From: Pseudolabrys sp.
Lineage (GTDB): Bacteria > Pseudomonadota > Alphaproteobacteria > Rhizobiales > Xanthobacteraceae
Direction: 5' to 3'
Length of the DNA: 64,000 bases
Assembly: GCA_030684935.1 (NCBI GenBank)
Contig: JAUXXH010000009.1
Location: forward strand, 1 to 64,000
Under the pieces are notes generated by a model. It was not told the origin of the DNA and made no database searches. It saw only the letters and a list, made by a program, of their open reading frames with translations. A program made the translations under genes and the position numbers. Shown here piece after piece: positions 33,848 to 41,490 of the stretch (position 1 is its first letter; each line of letters begins with the position of its first letter).

Positions 33848-34708
33848 CTATTGGGGAGGTTTGTGGGCGAGCCATCGGCCCGCTTCGGATGCGGCGATGA
33901 GTTCGGCCAGCGCCGCGTTGAACGCGGCCGGCTCCTCGCTGGTGATGGTGTGGCAGGAGCGCGGAATGACCAGCAGGCCGGCGGTCGGCACCGTGCGCTT
34001 GAGAAAGACGCTGCTCTCGAGGCACCAGTCGTCCTCGTCGCCGACCAGGATCAGCAGCGGCACCGTGAATTTCTTCAGATCAGCCTGCATGTCCCACAGC
34101 GTCGGGCGTTCGGCCTGCACGTAACGCATGGTCAGAGCGTGGCCTTGCGCCGAGTGTTCGCTCAGCATCTTGGCGAACTCGGCAAAGCCGCGCGGATCCT
34201 TGAATTTGTGCGTCTGCCGCGTCGCGCCGTCGGCATAACGCGTGGAAGCCGTTGGGAAATCGACCGTTTCGAACATCCTGGCGGTTTCGCGCGAGGCCGC
34301 GCGTCCCTCCTCGACTTTTTTCGGATCGGGGCTTGAGCCATAGCCGCAACTGGCCGCCGTGACCGACAGGCAGCGGTCGGTGAAATGAATGCCGACATGC
34401 AGCGCGGTCGATGCGCCCATCGAATGGCCGACGATATGGGCCTTGTCGACTTTCAGGGCATCCATCAGCGCGATGACGTCGTCGCGCTGAATATCCTGAC
34501 TGTAAAGAGCGCCGTCGGTCGGCACATCGGAGGGCGGATACCCGCGCTGGCTGTAGGTGATGCAGCGGTGCGACCGGGAGAAGTACCGCATCTGCGGCTC
34601 CCAGGTGCGATAGTCGCCGGCATACTCATGGATGAAAACAATGGGCGTGCCTTCGCCCGCTTCCTCGTAATACAATCGGGTGCCATCGCGCGAAGGCGTA
34701 TGTGGCAT
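33848..34708 (-). CDS. Alpha/beta hydrolase
   Basis: This is a 286-aa serine hydrolase-fold protein. The nucleophile elbow is GHSMGA near residue 95, the acid is probably the Asp in GDEDDW and the base is the His in SCHTITSEEP, all in the expected order. The early IHEYAGDYRTW is the oxyanion region, with HEY in place of the common HG. Such enzymes in aromatic pathways hydrolyse ring-fission products, esters or lactones. It is transcribed divergently from the NitT-type importer, and a TTTG box lies 30 bp upstream. Confidence 0.87.
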   Translation of the reverse strand: MPHTPSRDGTRLYYEEAGEGTPIVFIHEYAGDYRTWEPQMRYFSRSHRCITYSQRGYPPSDVPTDGALYSQDIQRDDVIALMDALKVDKAHIVGHSMGASTALHVGIHFTDRCLSVTAASCGYGSSPDPKKVEEGRAASRETARMFETVDFPTASTRYADGATRQTHKFKDPRGFAEFAKMLSEHSAQGHALTMRYVQAERPTLWDMQADLKKFTVPLLILVGDEDDWCLESSVFLKRTVPTAGLLVIPRSCHTITSEEPAAFNAALAELIAASEAGRWLAHKPPQ

Positions 34709-34737
34709 CGTGTACTCCCGTCGACCGACGACTAATT

Positions 34738-34751
34738 ATTTGCACACAAAT
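34738..34751. promoter_or_regulatory. TTTGYACRCAAAT box in the hydrolase/NitT importer divergent promoter
   Basis: ATTTG-CACA-CAAAT is a 14-bp interrupted palindrome. It lies 30 bp upstream of the alpha/beta hydrolase start and 67 bp upstream of the binding-protein start. At 30 bp it is placed to block transcription of the hydrolase-SDR operon. It matches the box at 32919 in 11 of 13 positions. Confidence 0.5.
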
Positions 34752-34817
34752 GAATACAGAGTAAAGTCGCCTTCAAGCTGAAGTCTGAACTATCGGCTGA
34801 AAATCAAACCGGGGGAG

Positions 34818-35810
34818 ATGATGATGTTCAAGACCTCTCGACGCCGCCTCGCCGCACTCGCTTTCGGCCTCACAATCGCTGCCGCCGGAATTTTCGCAGC
34901 CCCGGCACACGCCCAGCAGAAGCCGGTCATCAAAGTTTCCAGCTTGACGCTGCCGGTGTTCAATCCGCTGGTCTGGAATATCATGAAGGCGCGCGGCTTC
35001 GACGCCAAGCACGGCTTCGAACTCGATATCCGCCCCTATCCGTCGATCGCCGGCTTCTACGCGGCGTTTGCCACCGGCGAGACCGATGTCCTGATCGGCG
35101 GCCCGACCATTTTCCAGAAACTGGTGCAGGAAGGCGTGCCGCTGCAGATCATCGGCACCGGCTTCACGCTGGCCGATCTTGTGATCTTCGCCAAGGACCC
35201 CGCCATCAAGTCGCTGGCCGATCTCAAGGGCAAGCAGCTCGCCATCGACATGGGCGGCTCGCAGTTCCAGGTGGTGAAGATGTACACCGCCGCCAAGGGA
35301 ATCGATCTCGGCAAGGACATCACCGTCGTCAACGCCAACTTCGCCGTCGCCCGCGCCCAGCTCGAAGCCGGCCGCGTCGACGCCGCGCTGGTGATCGAGC
35401 CGCTGGCCAGCATCATCGTCAAGCAGAACCCCGACTGGAAGATGATCTTCAACGGCGCCGAAGGCTGGAAGGAAATCACCGGCGTCGACGGCTGGGAGAT
35501 CGTGCCGGCGATGCGTACCGATTCGATCAAGCGTATCCCGAACGGCCCGAAGATGCTGCTCGCGGCCCTGAAGGATGTCGCCGACGTCATGCACAAGGAA
35601 ACCGCGGCTGCCGACAAGATCGCCAACGAGACGCTGAAGCTGCCGCCGGGCATTCTGACTGCTGCCGTCGAGAGCAAGCGGCTGATGATGATTGTCGAGC
35701 CCGCCTGGGAGCCGGCCACGCGCAAGTCGATCACCGACATGATGGAGCGTGCGGTCAAGGCCGGATTCTACCCGAAGATGCCGGACGCGAATATCATCTA
35801 TGTCCCATAA
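34818..35810 (+). CDS. ABC transporter substrate-binding protein, NitT/TauT (SsuA-like) family
   Basis: This is a periplasmic binding protein of 330 aa. The N-terminus has a tri-Met start, a basic FKTSRRR stretch and the hydrophobic LAALAFGLTIAAAGIFA ending in AHAQQ, a clear signal peptide. The mature protein has the NMT1/SsuA-like pattern GFYAAFATGETDVLIGGPTIFQ and LADLKGKQLAIDMG. A GGGGGAG ribosome-binding site is present. It is followed by an overlapping permease gene and an ATPase gene. Family members bind sulfonates, nitrate, thiamine precursors or aromatic acids such as phthalate; the ligand here is unknown. Confidence 0.9.
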   Translation: MMMFKTSRRRLAALAFGLTIAAAGIFAAPAHAQQKPVIKVSSLTLPVFNPLVWNIMKARGFDAKHGFELDIRPYPSIAGFYAAFATGETDVLIGGPTIFQKLVQEGVPLQIIGTGFTLADLVIFAKDPAIKSLADLKGKQLAIDMGGSQFQVVKMYTAAKGIDLGKDITVVNANFAVARAQLEAGRVDAALVIEPLASIIVKQNPDWKMIFNGAEGWKEITGVDGWEIVPAMRTDSIKRIPNGPKMLLAALKDVADVMHKETAAADKIANETLKLPPGILTAAVESKRLMMIVEPAWEPATRKSITDMMERAVKAGFYPKMPDANIIYVP

Positions 35811-36573
35811 GGAGCTTGGCGAGCCTGTCGCGTCGCTTGGATTTCCGCGGCATACGCTCGTCTCCCTTCTGATCTTCGCCGCGACGTGGGAGGTGCTGTC
35901 AAATCTGGCACCTTTCCTCGGCATTCCGCCGTTCGCGATCCCCAGTCTGGTGCGGATCGCCAAGGCCATCGGCACCATCACGCCAATCGACGTGGTGGTG
36001 ACGCTGGCGCGGGTGATCGCCGCGCTGATCGTCTCGTTCATTGCCGGCCTGGCGCTGGCGATGGCGATGTATCGCTCCGACCCGCTGGAGAAATATCTCA
36101 GTCCCATCATCCGCCTGTTCATGGCGGTGCCGGTGGTGTCGTGGATTCTGTTCGCGGTACTGTGGTTTCCCGGCGTCGAATTTCGCATCGGCTTTGTGCT
36201 GGTGGTGGTGTGCGGGCCGGTGTTCATGATCGACACGCTCGACGCCATGCGCAGCGTGCCGCGCGAGCTGCGTCACATGATGCGCTCGTTCCGGCCGACC
36301 ACGCTGCAATTCTTCACCAAGCTGATGATGCCGGCCATCGTCCCGACCATCTTCACCAGCTGGAAGGTCAATATCAGCCTGGCCATCCGCGTCGTCACCA
36401 TTGCCGAACTGGTTGGCGCGGTGACCGGCATCGGCGCGCAATTGTCGAATGCGCAGCAGCTGTTCTCGGTCGCCGACGTGTTCGCCTGGACCATCGTGCT
36501 GGTGGCGCTGCTGTTCCTGCTTGAGGCGATCGTCTCGCGCGTCGAGCATCGCCTGCTGCGGTGGCGCGCATGA
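35800..36573 (+). CDS. ABC transporter permease, NitT/TauT (SsuC-like) family
   Basis: This is an inner-membrane permease of 257 aa with about six hydrophobic helices. The cytoplasmic coupling (EAA-like) loop is visible around residues 150-185 (ELRHMMRSFRPTTLQFFTKLMMPAIVPTIF). The start MSHKELGEP overlaps the binding-protein stop by 11 bp and is preferred over an upstream start inside that gene. It should work with the ATPase at 36570. Confidence 0.9.
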   Translation: MSHKELGEPVASLGFPRHTLVSLLIFAATWEVLSNLAPFLGIPPFAIPSLVRIAKAIGTITPIDVVVTLARVIAALIVSFIAGLALAMAMYRSDPLEKYLSPIIRLFMAVPVVSWILFAVLWFPGVEFRIGFVLVVVCGPVFMIDTLDAMRSVPRELRHMMRSFRPTTLQFFTKLMMPAIVPTIFTSWKVNISLAIRVVTIAELVGAVTGIGAQLSNAQQLFSVADVFAWTIVLVALLFLLEAIVSRVEHRLLRWRA

Positions 36574-37361
36574 ACACACGCGACCCAGGCGGGCCACCGC
36601 CGATCGAAGTGCGCGGCGTGCGCAAGGTGTTCCGGCAGACCACCACCGGGCAGTCGGTGGTGGCCATCGATCGCCTCGACCTGACCATTGCGCCGCGCGA
36701 AGTGGTGGCGATTGTCGGACAGACCGGCTGCGGCAAGTCGACCTTCTTCGATCTGATGATCGGACTGGAAGCGCCGAGCGAAGGCACGCTGCGCATCGGC
36801 GACAAGAGCCCGCACGCCGACTTCGATTACTTCCGCGGCAAGATCGCGACCGTGTTCCAGCAGGACCGGCTGCTGCCGTGGCGCTCGGCGCTGGACAACG
36901 CCAAGCTGCCGCTCGAATTGATCGGCCTGCCCGAAGAAGAGCAGCGCGAGCGCGCCCTCACCTGGCTCAACCGGCTCGGGCTCGGCAGCTTCATCAACGC
37001 CTATCCGCACGAACTGTCCGGCGGCATGCGCCAGCGCGTGGCGATCGCGCGGGCCTTTTCGGTGCAGCCCGACATCATGCTGGCGGACGAGGCCTTCGGC
37101 CATCTCGACGAGGTGACGGCACAGGAGTTGCGCGACACCTTCCTGGCGCTGGCGCGCGAGAGCGGATCAACCGCGATCCTGATCACGCATCAGTTGGAAG
37201 AAGCCATTGGCGTCGGCGACCGCATCATCGTGTTCGGCAAGTCGGCCAAATTGCTGGCCGATATCCACGTTGCGCACTGGGACAAGTCGCAATACGGCGT
37301 GCTGCGCGAGGCGATCCAGGCGACGCTGCAGGCCAACAGCCCTGATCCGAGACTCACGTGA
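36570..37361 (+). CDS. ABC transporter ATP-binding protein, NitT/TauT (SsuB-like) family
   Basis: This is an ATPase of 263 aa with Walker A GQTGCGKS, the Q-loop VFQQDRLLPWRSALDN, signature LSGGMRQRVAIARA and Walker B IMLADEAFGHLD. The LLPWR after the Q-loop is a hallmark of the nitrate/sulfonate/taurine subfamily. ATGA overlap with the permease stop sets the start. It completes a three-gene importer (34818-37361). The DNA just downstream is more AT-rich and begins the toxin-antitoxin-like cassette. Confidence 0.92.
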   Translation: MNTRDPGGPPPIEVRGVRKVFRQTTTGQSVVAIDRLDLTIAPREVVAIVGQTGCGKSTFFDLMIGLEAPSEGTLRIGDKSPHADFDYFRGKIATVFQQDRLLPWRSALDNAKLPLELIGLPEEEQRERALTWLNRLGLGSFINAYPHELSGGMRQRVAIARAFSVQPDIMLADEAFGHLDEVTAQELRDTFLALARESGSTAILITHQLEEAIGVGDRIIVFGKSAKLLADIHVAHWDKSQYGVLREAIQATLQANSPDPRLT

Positions 37362-37394
37362 GTTGAATCAGTATTTATTACAATGGCTTATGTA

Positions 37395-37431
37395 GCGTAA
37401 CCGGGATACGATCTTGCGTAACCGGGATACG
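37395..37431. promoter_or_regulatory. Two tandem palindromic operators before the antitoxin-like gene
   Basis: GCGTAACCGGGATACG occurs twice, at 37395-37410 and 37416-37431, with a 21-bp period, close to two helical turns. Each copy contains the near-palindrome CGTA-A-CC-G-GG-A-TACG. They lie 34 bp before the antitoxin-like start. Tandem palindromes on one DNA face are typical of autoregulated toxin-antitoxin promoters. Confidence 0.55.
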
Positions 37432-37464
37432 CATGTTAGCTCTCTTTACAAATTGGGAGTCGGC

Positions 37465-37809
37465 ATGGCCGCCGTCCAAATGCGCGTCAGGAAATACCGT
37501 AGCGAAGGTGGGGCAGCCGGCCTTGCCCGGGTCGAGGTGCTTGTGCCGCCCTCGGCCCGCGACGAGATTCTAGCCATCGCCTCCCGGCTGCGCGCGGAAT
37601 ATCGCGGCCACAAAGAGCTGGGGCTTCTCCTTGATAAGGCACTCCAGTCGTACCGGACGCGCATCCTCGATAACGTCGATCTTGACCGGCTTCCCGATCT
37701 GCGATCGCGTGCCGCCGTCGTCGCCCGTGCCATGATCGACCGCGGCGATGCTCGTGCCTTTGCCATGGGTCGGCAGCTGCTTGATCGCGTGGACGCATTG
37801 GGGGGCTGA
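37465..37809 (+). CDS. Small protein, probable antitoxin partner of the nucleotidyltransferase-like toxin
   Basis: This is a 114-aa charged protein (MAAVQMRVRKYRSEGGAAG at the start, with VEVLVPPSARDEILAIASRLR and a helical C-terminus). I do not recognise a named family with certainty. The N-terminal RxxxGxxxVEVLVP-like strand-helix pattern is compatible with a ribbon-helix-helix-type DNA-binding antitoxin. A GGGAG ribosome-binding site sets the start at 37465; a longer frame would begin inside the operator repeats. It is 1 bp from the downstream nucleotidyltransferase gene, so the two are co-expressed. Confidence 0.65.
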   Translation: MAAVQMRVRKYRSEGGAAGLARVEVLVPPSARDEILAIASRLRAEYRGHKELGLLLDKALQSYRTRILDNVDLDRLPDLRSRAAVVARAMIDRGDARAFAMGRQLLDRVDALGG

Positions 37810-37810
37810 G

Positions 37811-38632
37811 ATGGCACTGACGCACCTGCAAAGCGCCATCCTCCGTCACCTTGCCGGGAATCGCTCGAACTCAAGCTATCTGGCCGGTGGCTTGATGCTC
37901 AATAAGAACTGGCAAAGACAATCCGACGACATCGATATCTTCCACGACACCGACGAAGAAGTGACCGCAGCGGCAGAAGCAGACCTTGCTCTCCTCGAAG
38001 CCGCGGGATTCAAGACCCATACTGACTTCATCGTATACGGCTGTGTCGATGCGACAATCTCCGACGGGTCATCGTCTACGATCATCCAGTGGTTCGCCGA
38101 AACGAAGCGCCGCTTCTTTCCCCTCGTGAAGGACGAAGCGTGGGGTGCCCGCCTTCATCAGGCCGACCTTGCGGTGAACAAAATTCTTGCTGCGGCCGGG
38201 CGCTCGAAAGCCCGGGATATCGCTGATCTGGTTGCCATCGGGCAAAACTATTGCCCGCTTGGTCCCCTGGTGCTGGCCGCCGCCGGAAAGCCGCCAAATT
38301 TTTCGCCACGGCGCACCATCGACGAAGTACGCCGGCACGCGCTCTCCATTCCGGCCGAAGAATTCGCGGCGGTGAAGGGCCTTCCCCCAGACTGGACCGC
38401 AGACTTCATACGTGATGAAGCGCTCCGTCTCATCGAACTTGCCGATAAATATATAATGAGCGCTTCGCCGAGCCTGGTGGGGGTGCTCGCCGTGAACAAG
38501 GACGAGGTTCCGGTCGAGGTGCCGGAAGGGAAGCGCGGCGATACTATTTTCAGATTGGCGACAGACGAACCGGAAGTGATGCCCGCCCCGGCGGATTTCA
38601 ATGCGGTGGGCTGGAGTTCCACGCACTCGTGA
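37811..38632 (+). CDS. Nucleotidyltransferase-fold protein, AbiEii-like toxin candidate
   Basis: This is a 273-aa protein with the nucleotidyltransferase pattern YLAGGLMLNKNWQRQSDDIDIF: the glycine-rich turn followed by an SxDxD-type metal site near residues 37-42. The following region (QADLAVNKILAAAGRSKARDIADLVAI) fits the alpha-helical part of AbiEii/DUF1814-type toxins. Such toxins transfer nucleotides to RNA or protein targets and inhibit growth. The start ATG lies 1 bp after the upstream stop. With the preceding small protein and tandem operators it looks like a type IV-style toxin-antitoxin or abortive-infection cassette. Confidence 0.7.
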   Translation: MALTHLQSAILRHLAGNRSNSSYLAGGLMLNKNWQRQSDDIDIFHDTDEEVTAAAEADLALLEAAGFKTHTDFIVYGCVDATISDGSSSTIIQWFAETKRRFFPLVKDEAWGARLHQADLAVNKILAAAGRSKARDIADLVAIGQNYCPLGPLVLAAAGKPPNFSPRRTIDEVRRHALSIPAEEFAAVKGLPPDWTADFIRDEALRLIELADKYIMSASPSLVGVLAVNKDEVPVEVPEGKRGDTIFRLATDEPEVMPAPADFNAVGWSSTHS

Positions 38633-38679
38633 AGCGACGCAGGCGTGCCGCGTTGGCGTTGAGCCGTTCAATATCCTCC

Positions 38680-38771
38680 GTCATGCCCGGCCTTGTGCCG
38701 GGCATCCACGTCTTGCTTCGCTCGATGGGCTGTTAAGACGTGGATGGCCGGGACAAGCCCGGCCATGACGG
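38680..38771. repeat. Dispersed palindromic repeat, class C (GTCATGCCCGGCC type)
   Basis: The left arm GTCATGCCCGGCCTTGTGCCGGGCATCCACGTCTT and right arm AAGACGTGGATGGCCGGGACAAGCCCGGCCATGAC are inverted, with a 23-bp centre. A second copy with a different centre is at 57511-57596. It lies between the toxin-like gene and the convergent cyclase gene. Confidence 0.82.
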
Positions 38772-38781
38772 TCGAGAACCA

Positions 38782-39630
38782 CTAACTGCGCAAAATAGCC
38801 TTCGCCGCGTCGCCGACCGCCTCCACCTTGTCGTCGGTGTCGAGGAAGCAGACGATCCGGCAGGGGCAGCCTTCCAGACCCTCGTAGCGCCACGGGAACG
38901 CGCCGATGATGCAGCGCTTGCCGAGCATCAGCTCGATGTCGCCGCCGAGATTCTCGGCATGCAGCAGGCCTTCCTGGAACGCCCAGTTGTGAAACGGGAA
39001 GACATCGGCCGAGACCTGACGGCCGGACTTCTTGTGCGTGTATTCGAAGGTGCCGAAGAACTCGCCCGGCGTCTTGCCATGCTTCTTCGTGAACTCCTCC
39101 GCCAGATCGGGCCGCATGTAGCGGATCGAGGTGTTCATGGCGTGATCGCAGGAGCCGGTGTCCATGCCCCACCACTTGATCTTTTTTTTCAGCATCCAGT
39201 GCAGCGTGTCGAGGTTTGGCCCCGGGTGGTAGCAGAAGTATTTCACCAGATCCTGCTGCGGCTGTCCTTCGTAATGCTTGTGCCAGCCGGTGTGCAGAAT
39301 GAGAATGTCGCCCTCGCGGATATCGGCGCCGGCGCCCTCGATCATCTCCGGGGTGATCACCGCCCAGTCGTGCATATGCTTTGAGATGTCAACGACGACG
39401 CCGCGGTTCATCAGGTAGTCGAGCGGCAGATGCGCCATGTCGCCCTTGCGATTGTCGGTCGCGTGCATCGCCCCGTCGAAATGGGTGCCGACATGCAGCG
39501 CGGTGTCGATGCGCTGTGCCACGATGCGCACCGTCTGCAGATTTTGCGCGTAATACATCTTGTTGCCGGCGTAGCCGACCCAGCCGGGCGTATGCACGTT
39601 CATGACGTGGGAGAGGTCGACGACTTTCAT
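38782..39630 (-). CDS. Cyclase family protein (kynurenine formamidase-like hydrolase)
   Basis: This is a 282-aa metal-dependent hydrolase of the cyclase/KynB family. The metal-binding motif HVGTHFDGAMH near residue 46 matches HxGTHxDxxxH. ISKHMHDW and the WWGMDTGSCDHAMN segments follow in order. Members hydrolyse N-formylkynurenine, isatin or similar cyclic amides. No kynurenine pathway genes flank it, so the substrate is open. It is probably transcribed alone or with nothing downstream, since the repeat at 38680 follows. Confidence 0.85.
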   Translation of the reverse strand: MKVVDLSHVMNVHTPGWVGYAGNKMYYAQNLQTVRIVAQRIDTALHVGTHFDGAMHATDNRKGDMAHLPLDYLMNRGVVVDISKHMHDWAVITPEMIEGAGADIREGDILILHTGWHKHYEGQPQQDLVKYFCYHPGPNLDTLHWMLKKKIKWWGMDTGSCDHAMNTSIRYMRPDLAEEFTKKHGKTPGEFFGTFEYTHKKSGRQVSADVFPFHNWAFQEGLLHAENLGGDIELMLGKRCIIGAFPWRYEGLEGCPCRIVCFLDTDDKVEAVGDAAKAILRS

Positions 39631-39671
39631 GGCTTGATCCCGATGCGGTTGAGGGGCGTTGGCCTAGCCAA

Positions 39672-40415
39672 TCACAGCAATCCCCGGGACGCCAGATGCA
39701 GCCCCAACAACAGCAGGCCGGCAAAGAAGCATAGCCTGAACGTGTCCGGCGCCACCCGCTTGCGTATCCATTGTCCGGCCACCATGCCGAGCAAGGCCGC
39801 GGCCAGCGCCACCAGCGACGGCACCGCCAGCGCCATCCGTATTTCGCCCGCATAGGCCAGCGCCGGCGCCAGCGTGACGGTCGATACCGTGAAGGACAGA
39901 CCCAGCGCCTGCACCATGCGGTCGCGGTCCAGTTTCAATGCCTGGACATAGGGCGTCAGCGGCAGCACGAAGATGCCGGTCGCCACCGTGATGGTTCCGG
40001 TCAGAAAACCCATCAACAGCCCCATCCAGATTTCGGACTGCGGCGGCACCTTGAATTGAACTTTGATGAGCCCAAGCGCGGCATAGATCGCCAGAGCAAG
40101 GCCCAGCCAGACGGTCGACTGGCCGGTGGTATCGTGCGGCAGCACCGTCGCGCCGACAAAGGTACCGATGGTGATGCCGGCGAACAGCGGCCACAGCCGC
40201 CGCGCCAGCGCGAGCAAGTCGCCGCCGACGGCCGATTGCCAGATGTTGGTGACCAGCGACGGTACCACCAGGATCGCCGCCGCCTGCAACGGCGGCATCA
40301 CCAGACCCAGCAGTCCGATGGCAACCGTCGGCAGGCCAAGCCCAATCACGCCCTTGACCATGCCTGCGAGCAAGAACGCGCCCGCCGTGATGGCGAGAAT
40401 GAGCAATGGATCCAC
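39672..40415 (-). CDS. Sulfite exporter TauE/SafE family protein
   Basis: This is a 247-aa membrane protein with about eight hydrophobic segments and the duplicated TauE pattern (GMVKGVIGLGLPTVAIGLL near the N-terminus, GLLMGFLTGTITVATGIFVLP in the second half). I set the start at a GTG with AAGGAAAGG upstream. An in-frame upstream extension is arginine-rich and unlikely to be translated. Substrates of this family include sulfite, sulfoacetate and other organic anions. It is divergent from modABC. Confidence 0.85.
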   Translation of the reverse strand: MDPLLILAITAGAFLLAGMVKGVIGLGLPTVAIGLLGLVMPPLQAAAILVVPSLVTNIWQSAVGGDLLALARRLWPLFAGITIGTFVGATVLPHDTTGQSTVWLGLALAIYAALGLIKVQFKVPPQSEIWMGLLMGFLTGTITVATGIFVLPLTPYVQALKLDRDRMVQALGLSFTVSTVTLAPALAYAGEIRMALAVPSLVALAAALLGMVAGQWIRKRVAPDTFRLCFFAGLLLLGLHLASRGLL

Positions 40416-40531
40416 CGGCCGGCCTTTCCTTGGCGATGGCGCCGACCTTGCGTGAAGCCGCGGCGGACGACAATCGGCAAGTCGGCGAGCCAGCCTTGTC
40501 CGTTGGCGAAGGCGCCCCATTGCCGAACGCT

Positions 40532-40587
40532 TTACGGCAGGCTGCGCTGCCTGCTAGCGTAGCCTTGTGACCCGGAGCCTGCCGTAA
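40532..40587. other. Structured inverted repeat in the leader region of modA
   Basis: TTACGGCAGGCT (40532-40543) pairs perfectly with AGCCTGCCGTAA (40576-40587), a 12-bp stem. Inside it CGCT and AGCG can form a nested stem. It lies 107 bp upstream of modA, between it and the divergent TauE gene. I could not match it to the known Moco riboswitch pattern. Confidence 0.5.
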
Positions 40588-40694
40588 GTGCGCTCCGCGG
40601 ACCCGGAACGGCGCTTCCGGTTCGGTCTCTACCCGCACATGACGCTCGCGCGTGGCGTTTTCGCTGCGCCGCGTCCGTTATCAAGGAGCGCCCG

Positions 40695-41480
40695 ATGTTC
40701 AAACGTATACCCGCCATTCTTGGCCTGCTCGCCATTCTCATCGCGGCGCCCTTGCCTGCCCGCGCGCAGGACGTGCCTGTAGTGGTGGCGGCGGCCGACC
40801 TGCAATTTGCCCTGGTGGAAATCGCCGATGCCTTCAAGAAAGATACCCAACGCGAATTGAAGCTGACGTTCGGCTCGTCGGGCAACTTCGCCCGGCAGAT
40901 CGAGCAAGGCGCGCCGTTTCAGATGTATCTGTCGGCCGACGAGCAGTTCGTGTTCAGCCTTGCTGACAAGGGCCTCACCCTCGATCGCGGCACCCTCTAT
41001 GCCATCGGCCGGATCGTCATCATCGTCCCGCACGGCTCGCCCTTGAAGGCGGACGGAACGCTGGCCGATCTGAAAGCGGGATTGGCCGATGGCCGGGTCA
41101 AGAGGTTCGCCATCGCCAATCCGGAACACGCCCCCTACGGAGCCCGCGCCGAGGAGGCCTTGCGTCACGCCGGGCTATGGGACTCCATCAAGGACAAACT
41201 GGTACTCGGCGAAAACGTGTCGCAGGCCGCGCAATTTGCCACTGCCGGCGGCGCGCAGGGCGGCATCATCGCCTATTCCCTCGCTTTGTCAGCCAATGTT
41301 TCGAAGCACGGGCCTTATGCGCTGATCGACGACACGGGGCACCAGCCCTTGCGCCAGCAAATGGTGCTACTCAAAAAAGCCGGCGAGACCGCCAAGGCGT
41401 TCTATGCCTACATGCAGAGCCCGAGCGCCCGCGCGATCATGCGGCGCTATGGCTTCGTCCTCCCCGGCGAACAGTCCTGA
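40695..41480 (+). CDS. modA: Molybdate ABC transporter substrate-binding protein ModA
   Basis: This is a periplasmic molybdate/tungstate-binding protein of 261 aa. The N-terminus MFKRIPAILGLLAILIAAPL ending in ARAQD is a signal peptide. The mature start VPVVVAAADLQFALVEIADAF and TFGSSGNFARQIEQGAPFQMYLSADEQ are ModA features, with the Ser residues of GSSGN as anion ligands. AGGAG lies before the ATG. It is followed by modB and modC in one operon. Molybdate taken up here would supply the molybdenum hydroxylases at 21-27 kb. Confidence 0.92.
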   Translation: MFKRIPAILGLLAILIAAPLPARAQDVPVVVAAADLQFALVEIADAFKKDTQRELKLTFGSSGNFARQIEQGAPFQMYLSADEQFVFSLADKGLTLDRGTLYAIGRIVIIVPHGSPLKADGTLADLKAGLADGRVKRFAIANPEHAPYGARAEEALRHAGLWDSIKDKLVLGENVSQAAQFATAGGAQGGIIAYSLALSANVSKHGPYALIDDTGHQPLRQQMVLLKKAGETAKAFYAYMQSPSARAIMRRYGFVLPGEQS

Positions 41481-41490
41481 GCACCGGACA

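Noticed and set aside
37414-37464. A 17-codon N-terminal extension of the antitoxin-like protein from a TTG
   Set aside because: The extension would be encoded by the second operator palindrome, and a good GGGAG site precedes the ATG at 37465.
40521-40694. A Moco (molybdenum cofactor) riboswitch before modA
   Set aside because: An inverted repeat is present but the conserved primary-sequence blocks of the Moco riboswitch are not recognisable.
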